Below are positions 50,378 to 58,147 of a DNA stretch of 64,000 bases, in pieces. Position 1 is the first letter of the stretch, and each line of letters starts with the position of its first letter. A model generated the notes under the pieces. The model had not been told where the DNA came from and made no database searches. It was given only the letters and a program-made list of their open reading frames with translations. Source of the DNA: JAYVSZ01 sp043774925 (GTDB lineage Bacteria > Pseudomonadota > Gammaproteobacteria > Burkholderiales > Methylophilaceae); assembly GCA_043774925.1 (NCBI GenBank), contig JAYVSZ010000058.1, forward strand, positions 21,911 to 85,910, written 5' to 3'. A program made the translations under genes and the position numbers.

Positions 50378-51553
50378 ATGAATCTACACGAATATCAAGC
50401 AAAAGCTTTGTTACAAAAATACAATGTGCCCACGCCGCGCGGCTTTGTGGCCAGCACGCAGGCAGAAACGATTAGCGCGGCGCATGAGCTTGCCACGAAA
50501 GCTTATGTGGTCAAGGCGCAAATTCACGCGGGCGGCCGCGGCAAAGCCGGTGGCGTTAAGCTGGTAAAATCGGCTGCCGAGGCCGCTAGCGTTGCCACCA
50601 ACCTGCTTGGCAAATCGCTTGTTACATACCAAAACGCGCCAGATGGCCAATTAGTGAGCCAAGTGTTGATTGAAGAAACGCTGCCGATTGCGCGCGAGTT
50701 GTATTTATCGATGTTGGTCGACAGAAGTTTGGAGCGCATTGTGGTGGTTGCCTCATCCGCAGGCGGTATGGATATTGAGGAAATTGCCGCGACGCAACCC
50801 GAAAAAATCTTGCAAGAAGTATGCGACCCGCTGAATGGTTTGGTGGATTTTCAGGCGCGTCACTTGGCGTTTAAATTGTCGTTGGAAGGCGAACAAATTG
50901 GCGCGTTTACCAAGTTATTGAAAGCTTTGTACAAATTGTTTAAAGAAAACGATTTAGCGCTGCTAGAGATTAATCCGCTTATTGTGACGACTGACGGAAA
51001 ATTAGTCGCGCTAGATTGCAAAATGAGCGTGGACGATAACGCGCTATATCGCCAAAAAACGCTCGCCGAACAACGCGATTGGAGCCAAGAAGACAGCAAA
51101 GAAGCCACCGCACACGAAGCTGGGCTTAATTACATTGCGCTTAACGGCAATATTGGCTGCATGGTAAACGGCGCTGGGCTGGCCATGGCAACCATGGATT
51201 TAATTAAGCTGCATGGCGGCGCACCCGCAAACTTCCTCGATGTGGGCGGCGGCGCAAGCGCGGAAATGGTGACCAAAGCGTTTAAAATCATTTTATCCGA
51301 TGACAACGTGCGCGCGATTTTGGTGAACATTTTTGGCGGCATTATGCGCTGCGATATTATCGCCGAGGGGATTATTACAGCAGTGAAAGAAATGGGGCTG
51401 ACATTGCCTGTAGTCGTGCGCTTAGAAGGTACAAATGTGGCGCTGGGCAAACAAATGTTGCGTGAAAGCGGCCTGAATATTATTTCGGCAGAAAATTTGA
51501 CTGATGCGGCGAAACAAGCCGTGAAAGCAGTTAAAAGTTTGGCGGCAGCATGA
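50378..51553 (+). CDS. sucC: Succinyl-CoA synthetase beta subunit
   Basis: This 391-residue ATP-grasp subunit makes succinate and ATP from succinyl-CoA. I start at the ATG at 50378 (MNLHEYQAKALLQKYNVPTPRG, the canonical N-terminus); the upstream frame is longer but not conserved. Key parts are VKAQIHAGGRGKAGGVK near 45-61, ALLEINPLIVT near 196, and the FLDVGGGA and NIFGGIMRCDIIAEG nucleotide segments. The end overlaps sucD by four bases. Confidence 0.96.
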   Translation: MNLHEYQAKALLQKYNVPTPRGFVASTQAETISAAHELATKAYVVKAQIHAGGRGKAGGVKLVKSAAEAASVATNLLGKSLVTYQNAPDGQLVSQVLIEETLPIARELYLSMLVDRSLERIVVVASSAGGMDIEEIAATQPEKILQEVCDPLNGLVDFQARHLAFKLSLEGEQIGAFTKLLKALYKLFKENDLALLEINPLIVTTDGKLVALDCKMSVDDNALYRQKTLAEQRDWSQEDSKEATAHEAGLNYIALNGNIGCMVNGAGLAMATMDLIKLHGGAPANFLDVGGGASAEMVTKAFKIILSDDNVRAILVNIFGGIMRCDIIAEGIITAVKEMGLTLPVVVRLEGTNVALGKQMLRESGLNIISAENLTDAAKQAVKAVKSLAAA

Positions 51554-52428
51554 GCATTTTAGTCAACAAAAACACCAAAGTGTTATGCCAAGGCTTCACT
51601 GGCAAACAAGGCACATTCCACTCCGAGCAAGCGCTGGTTTACGGCACCAAAATGGTCGGCGGCGTGACGCCCAACAAAGGCGGGCAATTGCACCTCAATT
51701 TACCCGTATTTAACACCATGCGCGACGCGGTGCGCGAAACGGGCGCGAACGCCAGCGTGATTTACGTGCCGCCGCCATTTGCTGCAGATTCTATTTTAGA
51801 AGCCGCCGATGCGGGCATTGCGCTGATTGTGTGCATTACCGAGGGCATTCCTGTGCTCGATATGCTCAACGTAAAAGCTGCCATCATCGCCAACGGCGCA
51901 AAATTGATTGGCCCAAATTGCCCGGGCATCATTACGCCAGATGAGTGCAAAATCGGCATTATGCCCGGCAGCATCCACCTACGCGGCGGCGTGGGCATTG
52001 TCTCGCGCTCTGGTACTTTGACATATGAAGCCGTACACCAAACTACCGCGCTCGGGCTTGGTCAAACCACTTGTGTCGGCATCGGCGGCGATCCGATTAA
52101 AGGCTTAAACTTTATTGAATGTCTGCAAATGTTCGAAGCCGACCCCGAAACCGAGGCGATTATTATGGTCGGCGAAATTGGCGGTAACGACGAAGAAGCT
52201 GCGGCAGATTATATTAAGCACCATGTTAGCAAGCCAGTTGCAGCCTACATTGCGGGCTTAACAGCCCCTGCTGGCAAGCGTATGGGGCATGCTGGCGCGA
52301 TTATCTCGGGCGGATCTGGACGTGCGGAAGACAAAATCAAAGCGCTGGAAGCCGCAGGTTGTGTCGTCGCAAACTCACCTGCAACGTTAGGTGAAGCCGT
52401 ATTAGAAGCAATTAAAAAAGGTAAATGA
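51550..52428 (+). CDS. sucD: Succinyl-CoA synthetase alpha subunit
   Basis: This 292-residue CoA-binding subunit carries the phosphorylated His in MGHAGAIISGGSGRAEDK (near 246). The CoA-binding start is TKVLCQGFTGKQGTFHSEQAL, with GGVTPNKGG following, and GPNCPGIITP and SRSGTLTYEAV are conserved. It overlaps sucC, and its TGA overlaps the ATG of the ankyrin gene, so three genes are translationally coupled. Confidence 0.96.
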   Translation: MSILVNKNTKVLCQGFTGKQGTFHSEQALVYGTKMVGGVTPNKGGQLHLNLPVFNTMRDAVRETGANASVIYVPPPFAADSILEAADAGIALIVCITEGIPVLDMLNVKAAIIANGAKLIGPNCPGIITPDECKIGIMPGSIHLRGGVGIVSRSGTLTYEAVHQTTALGLGQTTCVGIGGDPIKGLNFIECLQMFEADPETEAIIMVGEIGGNDEEAAADYIKHHVSKPVAAYIAGLTAPAGKRMGHAGAIISGGSGRAEDKIKALEAAGCVVANSPATLGEAVLEAIKKGK

Positions 52429-53387
52429 CTTTGAAAAAGGCTGGTTTAAAAATATACCGTGTTTTAGCGTTATTGTTGCTTAGTTTTAGCGCAAGCTGCT
52501 TTGCGCTAAAAGACGTGCCTTACCTGCTCACCGCGGCATCCAAGGGTGATGTAAAAACCGTGAAAGCCATGCTGGATAGCGGCGCTAACCCTAACGTGAA
52601 AGACGCGGAAGACATCACCGCGCTGATGTACGCCGCGCGCAAAAACAAGTTCGATGTCGCGTCTTTGCTCATTGCCAAAGGCGCGGATGTGAACGCTAAA
52701 GACAAAGGTGGCTGGACGCCGCTGATGTTTGCCGCCAAAAAGAATTATATTCCGACCATAAAGGTACTGCTAGATAAAGGTGCCGACCCAAAAATACGCG
52801 ACGAAAATGGCTGGAGCGCATTCGGCATCGCCTCAACGGCTGGTTATTCTGAAGCCGTAAACCTGATGCTAAAAAAAGGCGTGGACGCGAACTCAAAATC
52901 GGATGACGGCAAAACTGCGTTGATGTACGCCGCGAAAAGTGGCGATTTGCCCACCGTGACTTCATTGGTCGAGCAAGGCGCACAAACAGGCACGCACGAT
53001 AGGCTTGGCGCCACACCGCTGATGTACGCCGCGCGCGAAGGCCACGATGCAGTAGTGGCGTATTTGCTCGATAAAGGCGCAAAAGTGGACGACATTGACC
53101 AATCGCGCTGGACTGCGCTAACTTGGGCAGTGAAAAAAGCGCAAGTGGATTGCGCCAAAGCCTTGCTTGCGAAAGGTGCAGATGTCGATCACATGGACTC
53201 ACAACACACGCCATTGTTAAATTTGGCGGTGGATTCTGGCTCTGCGGACTTGGTTAAATTGTTGATTGCCAACAAAGCTGACTTGGGTGCACAGGATAAA
53301 TACGGCCTGACCGCCTATGTTTATGCGCTTAAAAAAGGCAATGCAGAAATTGTAAAACTGATTAAAGACGCGGGTGGCAGCTATTAA
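52425..53387 (+). CDS. Exported ankyrin-repeat protein coupled to sucD
   Basis: This 320-residue protein has a signal peptide (about 1-27, ending CFA) and nine consecutive ankyrin repeats from about residue 33 to the end (typical units DITALMYAARKNKFDVASLLIAKGADVNAKD and GGWTPLMFAAKKN). The repeat consensus TALMYAA and LLxKGAD is strong, so the protein is a stacked solenoid for protein binding in the periplasm. Its ATG overlaps the sucD stop. A short empty gap precedes nadE. Why an exported ankyrin protein is coupled to sucCD is not clear. Confidence 0.88.
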   Translation: MTLKKAGLKIYRVLALLLLSFSASCFALKDVPYLLTAASKGDVKTVKAMLDSGANPNVKDAEDITALMYAARKNKFDVASLLIAKGADVNAKDKGGWTPLMFAAKKNYIPTIKVLLDKGADPKIRDENGWSAFGIASTAGYSEAVNLMLKKGVDANSKSDDGKTALMYAAKSGDLPTVTSLVEQGAQTGTHDRLGATPLMYAAREGHDAVVAYLLDKGAKVDDIDQSRWTALTWAVKKAQVDCAKALLAKGADVDHMDSQHTPLLNLAVDSGSADLVKLLIANKADLGAQDKYGLTAYVYALKKGNAEIVKLIKDAGGSY

Positions 53388-53452
53388 ATCCTGTTATAAA
53401 TTCATTTTCACTGTGTCACCTTTATGAAAATTGCGACTTTACAATTTACGCT

Positions 53453-55054
53453 ATGAAAATAGCGATAGGTCAAATTAACTCCACCGTTGGCGATATTGCG
53501 GGCAACGCCGATAAAATTTTAGCTTTTGCCCAGCGCGCGCATGCCGCTGGCGCAAGCTTAATCATCACGCCAGAGCTTGGTTTATGCGGCTATCCGCCAG
53601 AGGATTTGCTGTTTCGCGATGATTTTAATATGGCCTGCGAGCAAGCATTGGTGCGCCTCGCAGGCACGTTGCCAAAAATCACTTTGCTCGTCGGACATCC
53701 GCACAAACAAGATGGCAAACTGTATAACGCGGCTTCAGTCATCGAGCACGGCAAAATTGTTGCGACTTACCACAAACAAGTGTTGCCAAATTACAGCGTG
53801 TTTGACGAAGAACGCTATTTTGAGGCGGGCAATTCCCCACTTGTATTTTCGCATTGCGGCATAAAATTCGGCGTACTCATTTGCGCCGATGGCTGGGAAG
53901 CCGCGCCAGCAGCCAAAGCCAAGCGCGCAGGCGCGGAATTTTTGCTCGCGCTTAACGCCTCGCCCTACCACATGGACAAGCTGGAAACGCGCTACCAAGT
54001 GATTGCGAAACGCGCGAATGAAAATAATTTGCCGATTATTTACGCCAATTTGGTCGGTGGGCAGGATGAGCTGGTGTTCGATGGCTCGTCTTTTGTTTTA
54101 AATAGCCTTGGCCAAGTCACGCTGCAACTGCCATCGTTTGCAGAGGCGCTGGAGTTTGTAGAAATCGAAAATTATCAACCAATTGCCAAAAAGCTAGAAA
54201 AAGCACAGTCGCTGGAAGCCAATGTTTATGCGGCTCTGCGGCTAGGCCTTGCCGATTATGTGAATAAAAATGGCTTTCCTTCGGTGGTTTTGGGGCTTTC
54301 TGGTGGTATCGATTCTGCACTCACACTCGCACTCGCTGTCGATGCACTTGGCGCAGACCGTGTGAAAGTTGTGCTCATGTCATCTGAATTTACCGCCAGC
54401 ATCAGCGTGGATGACGCGATTGAAATGGCTAATTTGGTCGGCGTAAAATATAGCCAAATCCCCATTTCGCCGCTATTTGAGCACTTTAAAACCACGCTCG
54501 CGGACGAATTTGCAGGCAAGGCGGAAGACACCGCCGAGGAAAACTTACAAGCGCGCATTCGCGGCATGTTACTCATGGCGCTCTCCAATAAATTCGGCAG
54601 CATCGTACTCACCACGGGCAACAAAAGTGAGATGGCGGTAGGTTACAGCACGCTTTATGGCGACATGGCAGGCGGTTTTTCGCTGCTTAAAGATGTGCCA
54701 AAAACGCTGGTTTACAAATTGGCAGAATATCGCAACAGTATTTCCAAAGTCATTCCAGCGCGCATTATCAGCCGCGCACCAAGCGCAGAGCTTCGCGCAG
54801 ACCAAAAAGACCAAGATAGCTTGCCGCCTTACGACATTTTAGACGCAATTATGCAAGCTTATGTAGAAGACGATTTAAGCCGCAATGCGATTATTCAGCA
54901 AGGCTTTAGCGAAAAAGATGTGAATCGCGTCACCAGTTTAATCGACAGAAACGAATATAAACGCCGCCAAGCGCCCGTGGGCGTGCGCATTACCGAACGC
55001 GGCTTTGGCAAAGATAGGCGCTACCCCATCACTGCCAAATTGAAGTTTGATTAA
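53453..55054 (+). CDS. nadE: Glutamine-dependent NAD(+) synthetase
   Basis: This 533-residue two-domain enzyme makes NAD from deamido-NAD. The N-terminal nitrilase-like glutaminase (about 1-250) has Glu in TPELGLCGYPPEDLL, Lys in YHKQVLPNYSVFDE and Cys in FGVLICADGWE. The C-terminal synthetase (about 265-533) has SGGIDSALTLALAV, the ATP loop, and the TTGNKSEMAVGYSTLYGDMAGGFSLLKDV motif. The GLCGYPPEDLL form is typical of this bacterial type. It reads alone, and a repeat follows. Confidence 0.96.
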   Translation: MKIAIGQINSTVGDIAGNADKILAFAQRAHAAGASLIITPELGLCGYPPEDLLFRDDFNMACEQALVRLAGTLPKITLLVGHPHKQDGKLYNAASVIEHGKIVATYHKQVLPNYSVFDEERYFEAGNSPLVFSHCGIKFGVLICADGWEAAPAAKAKRAGAEFLLALNASPYHMDKLETRYQVIAKRANENNLPIIYANLVGGQDELVFDGSSFVLNSLGQVTLQLPSFAEALEFVEIENYQPIAKKLEKAQSLEANVYAALRLGLADYVNKNGFPSVVLGLSGGIDSALTLALAVDALGADRVKVVLMSSEFTASISVDDAIEMANLVGVKYSQIPISPLFEHFKTTLADEFAGKAEDTAEENLQARIRGMLLMALSNKFGSIVLTTGNKSEMAVGYSTLYGDMAGGFSLLKDVPKTLVYKLAEYRNSISKVIPARIISRAPSAELRADQKDQDSLPPYDILDAIMQAYVEDDLSRNAIIQQGFSEKDVNRVTSLIDRNEYKRRQAPVGVRITERGFGKDRRYPITAKLKFD

Positions 55055-55068
55055 GACACCTCTAGTTC

Positions 55069-55174
55069 GTCATTCTGGCGTAGGCCAGAATCTAAGCAGG
55101 CAGCATGCTTAAAAACGTTTAGTAATGTTCACTCAACTTCAACTCGTCTTGATACTGGCCTTCGCCAGTATGAC
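55069..55174. repeat. Dispersed repeat pair (GTCATTCTGG...GTATGAC), diverged copy 5
   Basis: Arms with small internal hairpins (TCTGGCGTAGGCCAGA and ACTGGCCTTCGCCAGT) start at GTCATT and end at TATGAC. It lies between nadE and the glnB promoter. Confidence 0.6.
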
Positions 55175-55180
55175 GAATGA

Positions 55181-55209
55181 TTGATATGTCGTAGCTTAGC
55201 TAGTAGAAT
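55181..55209 (+). promoter_or_regulatory. Sigma-70 promoter of glnB
   Basis: TTGATA (55181-55186) and TAGAAT (55204-55209) are 17 bases apart and lie just after the repeat. No clear sigma-54 site (GG-N10-GC) was seen in the remaining 47 bases before glnB. The ribosome site is GGAG. Confidence 0.55.
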
Positions 55210-55255
55210 CAATGTAATAACATTTACACCCAAAAAAATATAGGCTGGAGCTAGC

Positions 55256-55594
55256 ATGAAAAAAATCGAAGCAGTCATCAAACCATTTAAGTTAGACGAA
55301 GTGCGCGAAGCGCTCTCTGAGATTGGCGTCAACGGCCTAACAGTCACTGAGGTTAAGGGTTTTGGCCGCCAAAAAGGCCATACAGAGCTCTACCGCGGTG
55401 CGGAATACGTGGTGGATTTTCTACCTAAAATTAAGCTTGAGCTTGTAGTTGCAGACGATATGGTGGACGCGGCTGTAGAAGCAATTATCAAATCCGCACA
55501 CACTGGCAAGATTGGTGATGGCAAGATTTTTGTGAGTTCTGTTGAGCAAGTAATTAGAATCAGAACGGGCGAGACGGGTGAGGCAGCGGTTTAA
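55256..55594 (+). CDS. glnB: Nitrogen regulatory protein P-II
   Basis: This 112-residue trimeric signal protein has the uridylylation Tyr51 in the T-loop GRQKGHTELYRGAEY. The B-loop is KSAHTGKIGDGKIFV and the C-terminal part is VEQVIRIRTGETGEAAV. It reports 2-oxoglutarate and nitrogen status to glutamine synthetase regulation. No amtB is adjacent, which fits glnB rather than glnK. An orphan membrane gene follows 15 bases later. Confidence 0.96.
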   Translation: MKKIEAVIKPFKLDEVREALSEIGVNGLTVTEVKGFGRQKGHTELYRGAEYVVDFLPKIKLELVVADDMVDAAVEAIIKSAHTGKIGDGKIFVSSVEQVIRIRTGETGEAAV

Positions 55595-55609
55595 GCGCTA
55601 GGTATCACC

Positions 55610-56125
55610 ATGTCTATCCTTATCGCGATTGGGCACATAGTTGGCGCTATCATAGTATCTTTTGTGTTTGGTTTTTGTGTGCTGATGCTTGCTGGGTGGG
55701 AGCTTGAGCGCAACCGTAAGACTGCGTTTAAAGAACTTTCTCTTGCACTTAGCATTCCTGTTGGTGACCTAGACAACAAAGAGCATCAAGATAGGATATT
55801 TCAGTTTGTAGCCACTAGATTCAGCTCCGAACTCTTTCGCAATCGATTGTCAGACTTATGTGGGTGGATACAAACAGGCTGGGGATTGCTGAGTACACTT
55901 CTTCAGATTGGTGTGCTGCTCGGTGTCATTTGGTATACCATCACTGACGACTTATCCAACAGCGTCCAAGCATGGTGGATTGTCGCAATAGCGTTCTCCT
56001 TCTGGGTTTCGTCTGTAATATTCGCCTTAATCTGCAAGCTACTAACTGGCCGATTCCCTGGTCAGGCAAGTCAAGCACGCAAAATGCTCGCCGAAACTAT
56101 TGAGCTCGTAGGGCGCAATAACTAA
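55610..56125 (+). CDS. Hypothetical membrane protein downstream of glnB
   Basis: This 171-residue protein is not recognised. Three hydrophobic segments are seen (about 5-28, 92-113 and 122-147), with a charged loop of about 60 residues between the first two. The last codons (after LVGR) and the stop are built from the left end of a dispersed palindrome starting at 56108, so the native 3' end may have been replaced. It lies 15 bases after glnB and may be co-transcribed. Its composition is more AT-rich than glnB. No function is proposed. Confidence 0.65.
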   Translation: MSILIAIGHIVGAIIVSFVFGFCVLMLAGWELERNRKTAFKELSLALSIPVGDLDNKEHQDRIFQFVATRFSSELFRNRLSDLCGWIQTGWGLLSTLLQIGVLLGVIWYTITDDLSNSVQAWWIVAIAFSFWVSSVIFALICKLLTGRFPGQASQARKMLAETIELVGRNN

Positions 56126-56205
56126 AAGGCATTGCGCCGCATGAATGGGCAAATAATCTTAAAACCCTTCTTTCGGCGCAATACGCTTCGCTATTGACGC
56201 CCTAC
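56108..56205. repeat. Dispersed inverted repeat (GTAGGGCG... family), copy 2, overlapping a gene's 3' end
   Basis: The left end GTAGGGCGCAATAAC and right end ATTGACGCCCTAC are inverted copies, with inner GCATTGCGCCG and CGGCGCAATACG arms. The left end encodes the last five codons and stop of the preceding orphan gene. Confidence 0.75.
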
Positions 56206-56209
56206 AAAA

Positions 56210-56944
56210 TCACTTCCAAACACTACGCACATAATCTAAATCTGCTTGTGTATCTACGCCACTTGCTGGCGCTTTATCGGTAATTGCCACGCCAATTTTA
56301 TAGCCATGATACAGCACGCGCAGTTGCTCTAAGCTCTCGATTTTTTCTAAATCCGAAGGCTTTAAACTTGCATATTTTTTCAAAAATCCAACGCGGTATG
56401 CGTAAATGCCAATATGCCGAAAGGCGCTTATTTGCTGCTTGTGCGCCTCGTCGCGCGGATAAGGAATGGGCGCACGGCTAAAATACAGCGCGTTGCCGCT
56501 GGCATCCATCACCACTTTGACAATATTGGGGTTAATCATCGAGGCTTCATCGTGAATGGCGTGACATGCGGTTGCCATCACTGCTTCACTGTTTTGCGCA
56601 AGTTTTTCGGCAACTTCGTTAATAAGCGCAGGGTCAATCAGCGGTTCGTCGCCTTGCACATTCACCACAATTTCATCATCGTGCCAGCCCAGTATTTCTG
56701 CCACTTCTGCGATTCTATCTGTGCCAGAAGCATGGTCGATACGCGTCATCACCGCCTTAAAATTATGTGCTTCACAGATTTTTACAATCTTTTCGAAATC
56801 TGTTGCAATCACAATTTCGCTCGCGCCACTTTTGGCCGCTTGCTCTGCCACCCGCACCACCATTGGTTTTCCCGCTATATCTAATAGCGGCTTGCCTGGC
56901 AAGCGGGAACTTGCATAGCGTGCAGGAATCACGACTTTAAACAT
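56210..56944 (-). CDS. kdsB: 3-deoxy-manno-octulosonate cytidylyltransferase
   Basis: This 244-residue enzyme activates KDO with CTP for lipid A-core synthesis. The start VIPARYASSRLPGKPLLDIAGKPMVVRV has the nucleotide loop. VMTRIDHASGTDRIAEV and VNVQGDEPLIDP are diagnostic, as is ALYFSRAPIPYPRD. All residues expected for KdsB are present. It follows Trm112, lpxK and msbA on the same strand with gaps of only a few bases, so it belongs to the lipid A operon. Confidence 0.96.
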   Translation of the reverse strand: MFKVVIPARYASSRLPGKPLLDIAGKPMVVRVAEQAAKSGASEIVIATDFEKIVKICEAHNFKAVMTRIDHASGTDRIAEVAEILGWHDDEIVVNVQGDEPLIDPALINEVAEKLAQNSEAVMATACHAIHDEASMINPNIVKVVMDASGNALYFSRAPIPYPRDEAHKQQISAFRHIGIYAYRVGFLKKYASLKPSDLEKIESLEQLRVLYHGYKIGVAITDKAPASGVDTQADLDYVRSVWK

Positions 56945-56946
56945 AT

Positions 56947-57144
56947 TTAGGCTTCTTTTTTGTATGTTTCAACTTCTTCAGGTGTAAGCTTGCGTGCTTC
57001 ATCTTCCAGCAGCACAGGAATGCCGTCTTTGATGGGATACGCCAACTGAGCGGAAGTAGAAATAAGCTCATTCTGTGTTTTTTTGTAAATAAGCGGCCCT
57101 TTGGTAACGGGGCACACCAAAATTTCCAACAGTTTTGCATCCAT
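56947..57144 (-). CDS. Trm112 family protein (YcaR-like)
   Basis: This 65-residue protein has the Trm112 core: KLLEILVCPVTKGPL, a hydrophobic QLAYPIKDGIPVLLEDEARKL segment, and a single Cys. The typical zinc Cys pairs of eukaryotic Trm112 are reduced. It commonly lies between lpxK and kdsB, as here, and its role is unknown. It is two bases from kdsB. Confidence 0.9.
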   Translation of the reverse strand: MDAKLLEILVCPVTKGPLIYKKTQNELISTSAQLAYPIKDGIPVLLEDEARKLTPEEVETYKKEA

Positions 57145-57154
57145 AGTATTTCCT

Positions 57155-58147
57155 TTATTTCTTTGTAATTTTATCTAATACCAATGTCAATAAGCCCGCG
57201 TCTATATCGGCTTCTATGGGCAATACCCAATAATGCGACTGCGCGAAACTTGCGCATTTTACCGCGTCTTTTTCCGTCATTAGCAGCGCATCACATTGTA
57301 ACTTTTCTAAATCCTGCGCGGTAAACGCGTGATGGTCGTCAAAACCCATGCCTGCAAATGTTAAACCTAAATGGCGCAAGTGCTCAAAAAAACGTTCTGG
57401 CTTGCCAATGCCAGCAATGGCTTTGATGTTTTTGCCAGCAAAATCCGACGCTTTTGCTTTTAAATTTGGGTTTTGCAGATGATAAAACTGCGTACCAACT
57501 AGCTGCAATTCAAAAGCTGAATCTATGGTTTTTTTTCCGTTAAAAACAATTGCATCAACTTCATTTAAACGCGCCAAGGGCTCACGCATCGGCCCAGCAG
57601 GCAATAGGCATGAGCCTGCTAGCGCATCATCGTTTACAACTGCAATCTCCACATCACGCTTTAAACGATAATGTTGCAAGCCATCGTCGCTAATAATTAT
57701 GTTGCAATCGGGATGCGCAATTAACAGCGCCTCGCCCGCTGCCACACGATTTGCGCTGACAAAAACTGGGCAAGCACAGCGCTTGGCGATTAGCAGCGGC
57801 TCATCGCCCACCTCGCTGGCATGGCTGTTTGCATTGACGCTGGTTGGTGCAGAAACATGGCCACCGTAACCGCGGCTAATCACGCCTGGTTGATAGCCGC
57901 TAGATTTGAGTTGCTCCACCAGCCACATCACCACCGGCGTTTTACCGCTGCCGCCCATATTGATGTTGCCGACCACAATCACTGGCACAGCCAGCGCATG
58001 AGATTTTAGAATGCCGCATTGATAAAACCTGCGACGCAGCGCAACAAGCACGCTAAAAACCCACGACAATGGCACTAATATCAGCACCTGCACCAAATAA
58101 AACAGCGCATTTTTTTTCTGCCAAGCGTGCAGCACCAAGTCACGCAT
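57155..58147 (-). CDS. lpxK: Tetraacyldisaccharide 4'-kinase
   Basis: This 330-residue membrane-bound P-loop kinase phosphorylates the lipid A disaccharide. An N-terminal membrane helix (about 13-35) precedes the Walker A-like VVGNINMGGSGKTPVVMWL near 56-74. The ISRGYGG and DDGLQHYRLKRDVEIAVV motifs and LMTEKDAVKCASF near the end are diagnostic. Its start abuts the msbA stop, which is normal in this operon. Confidence 0.95.
   Translation of the reverse strand: MRDLVLHAWQKKNALFYLVQVLILVPLSWVFSVLVALRRRFYQCGILKSHALAVPVIVVGNINMGGSGKTPVVMWLVEQLKSSGYQPGVISRGYGGHVSAPTSVNANSHASEVGDEPLLIAKRCACPVFVSANRVAAGEALLIAHPDCNIIISDDGLQHYRLKRDVEIAVVNDDALAGSCLLPAGPMREPLARLNEVDAIVFNGKKTIDSAFELQLVGTQFYHLQNPNLKAKASDFAGKNIKAIAGIGKPERFFEHLRHLGLTFAGMGFDDHHAFTAQDLEKLQCDALLMTEKDAVKCASFAQSHYWVLPIEADIDAGLLTLVLDKITKK

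Noticed and set aside
52696..53214. A 172-codon reading frame on the minus strand
   Set aside because: It lies entirely inside the ankyrin gene and gives a low-complexity, Arg/Leu-rich product with no family features.
52550..53380. Regularly spaced similar sequences that could suggest a repeat array
   Set aside because: The periodicity is that of ankyrin repeat codons (about 99 bases) in an open gene, not identical repeats with spacers, so it is not a CRISPR array.
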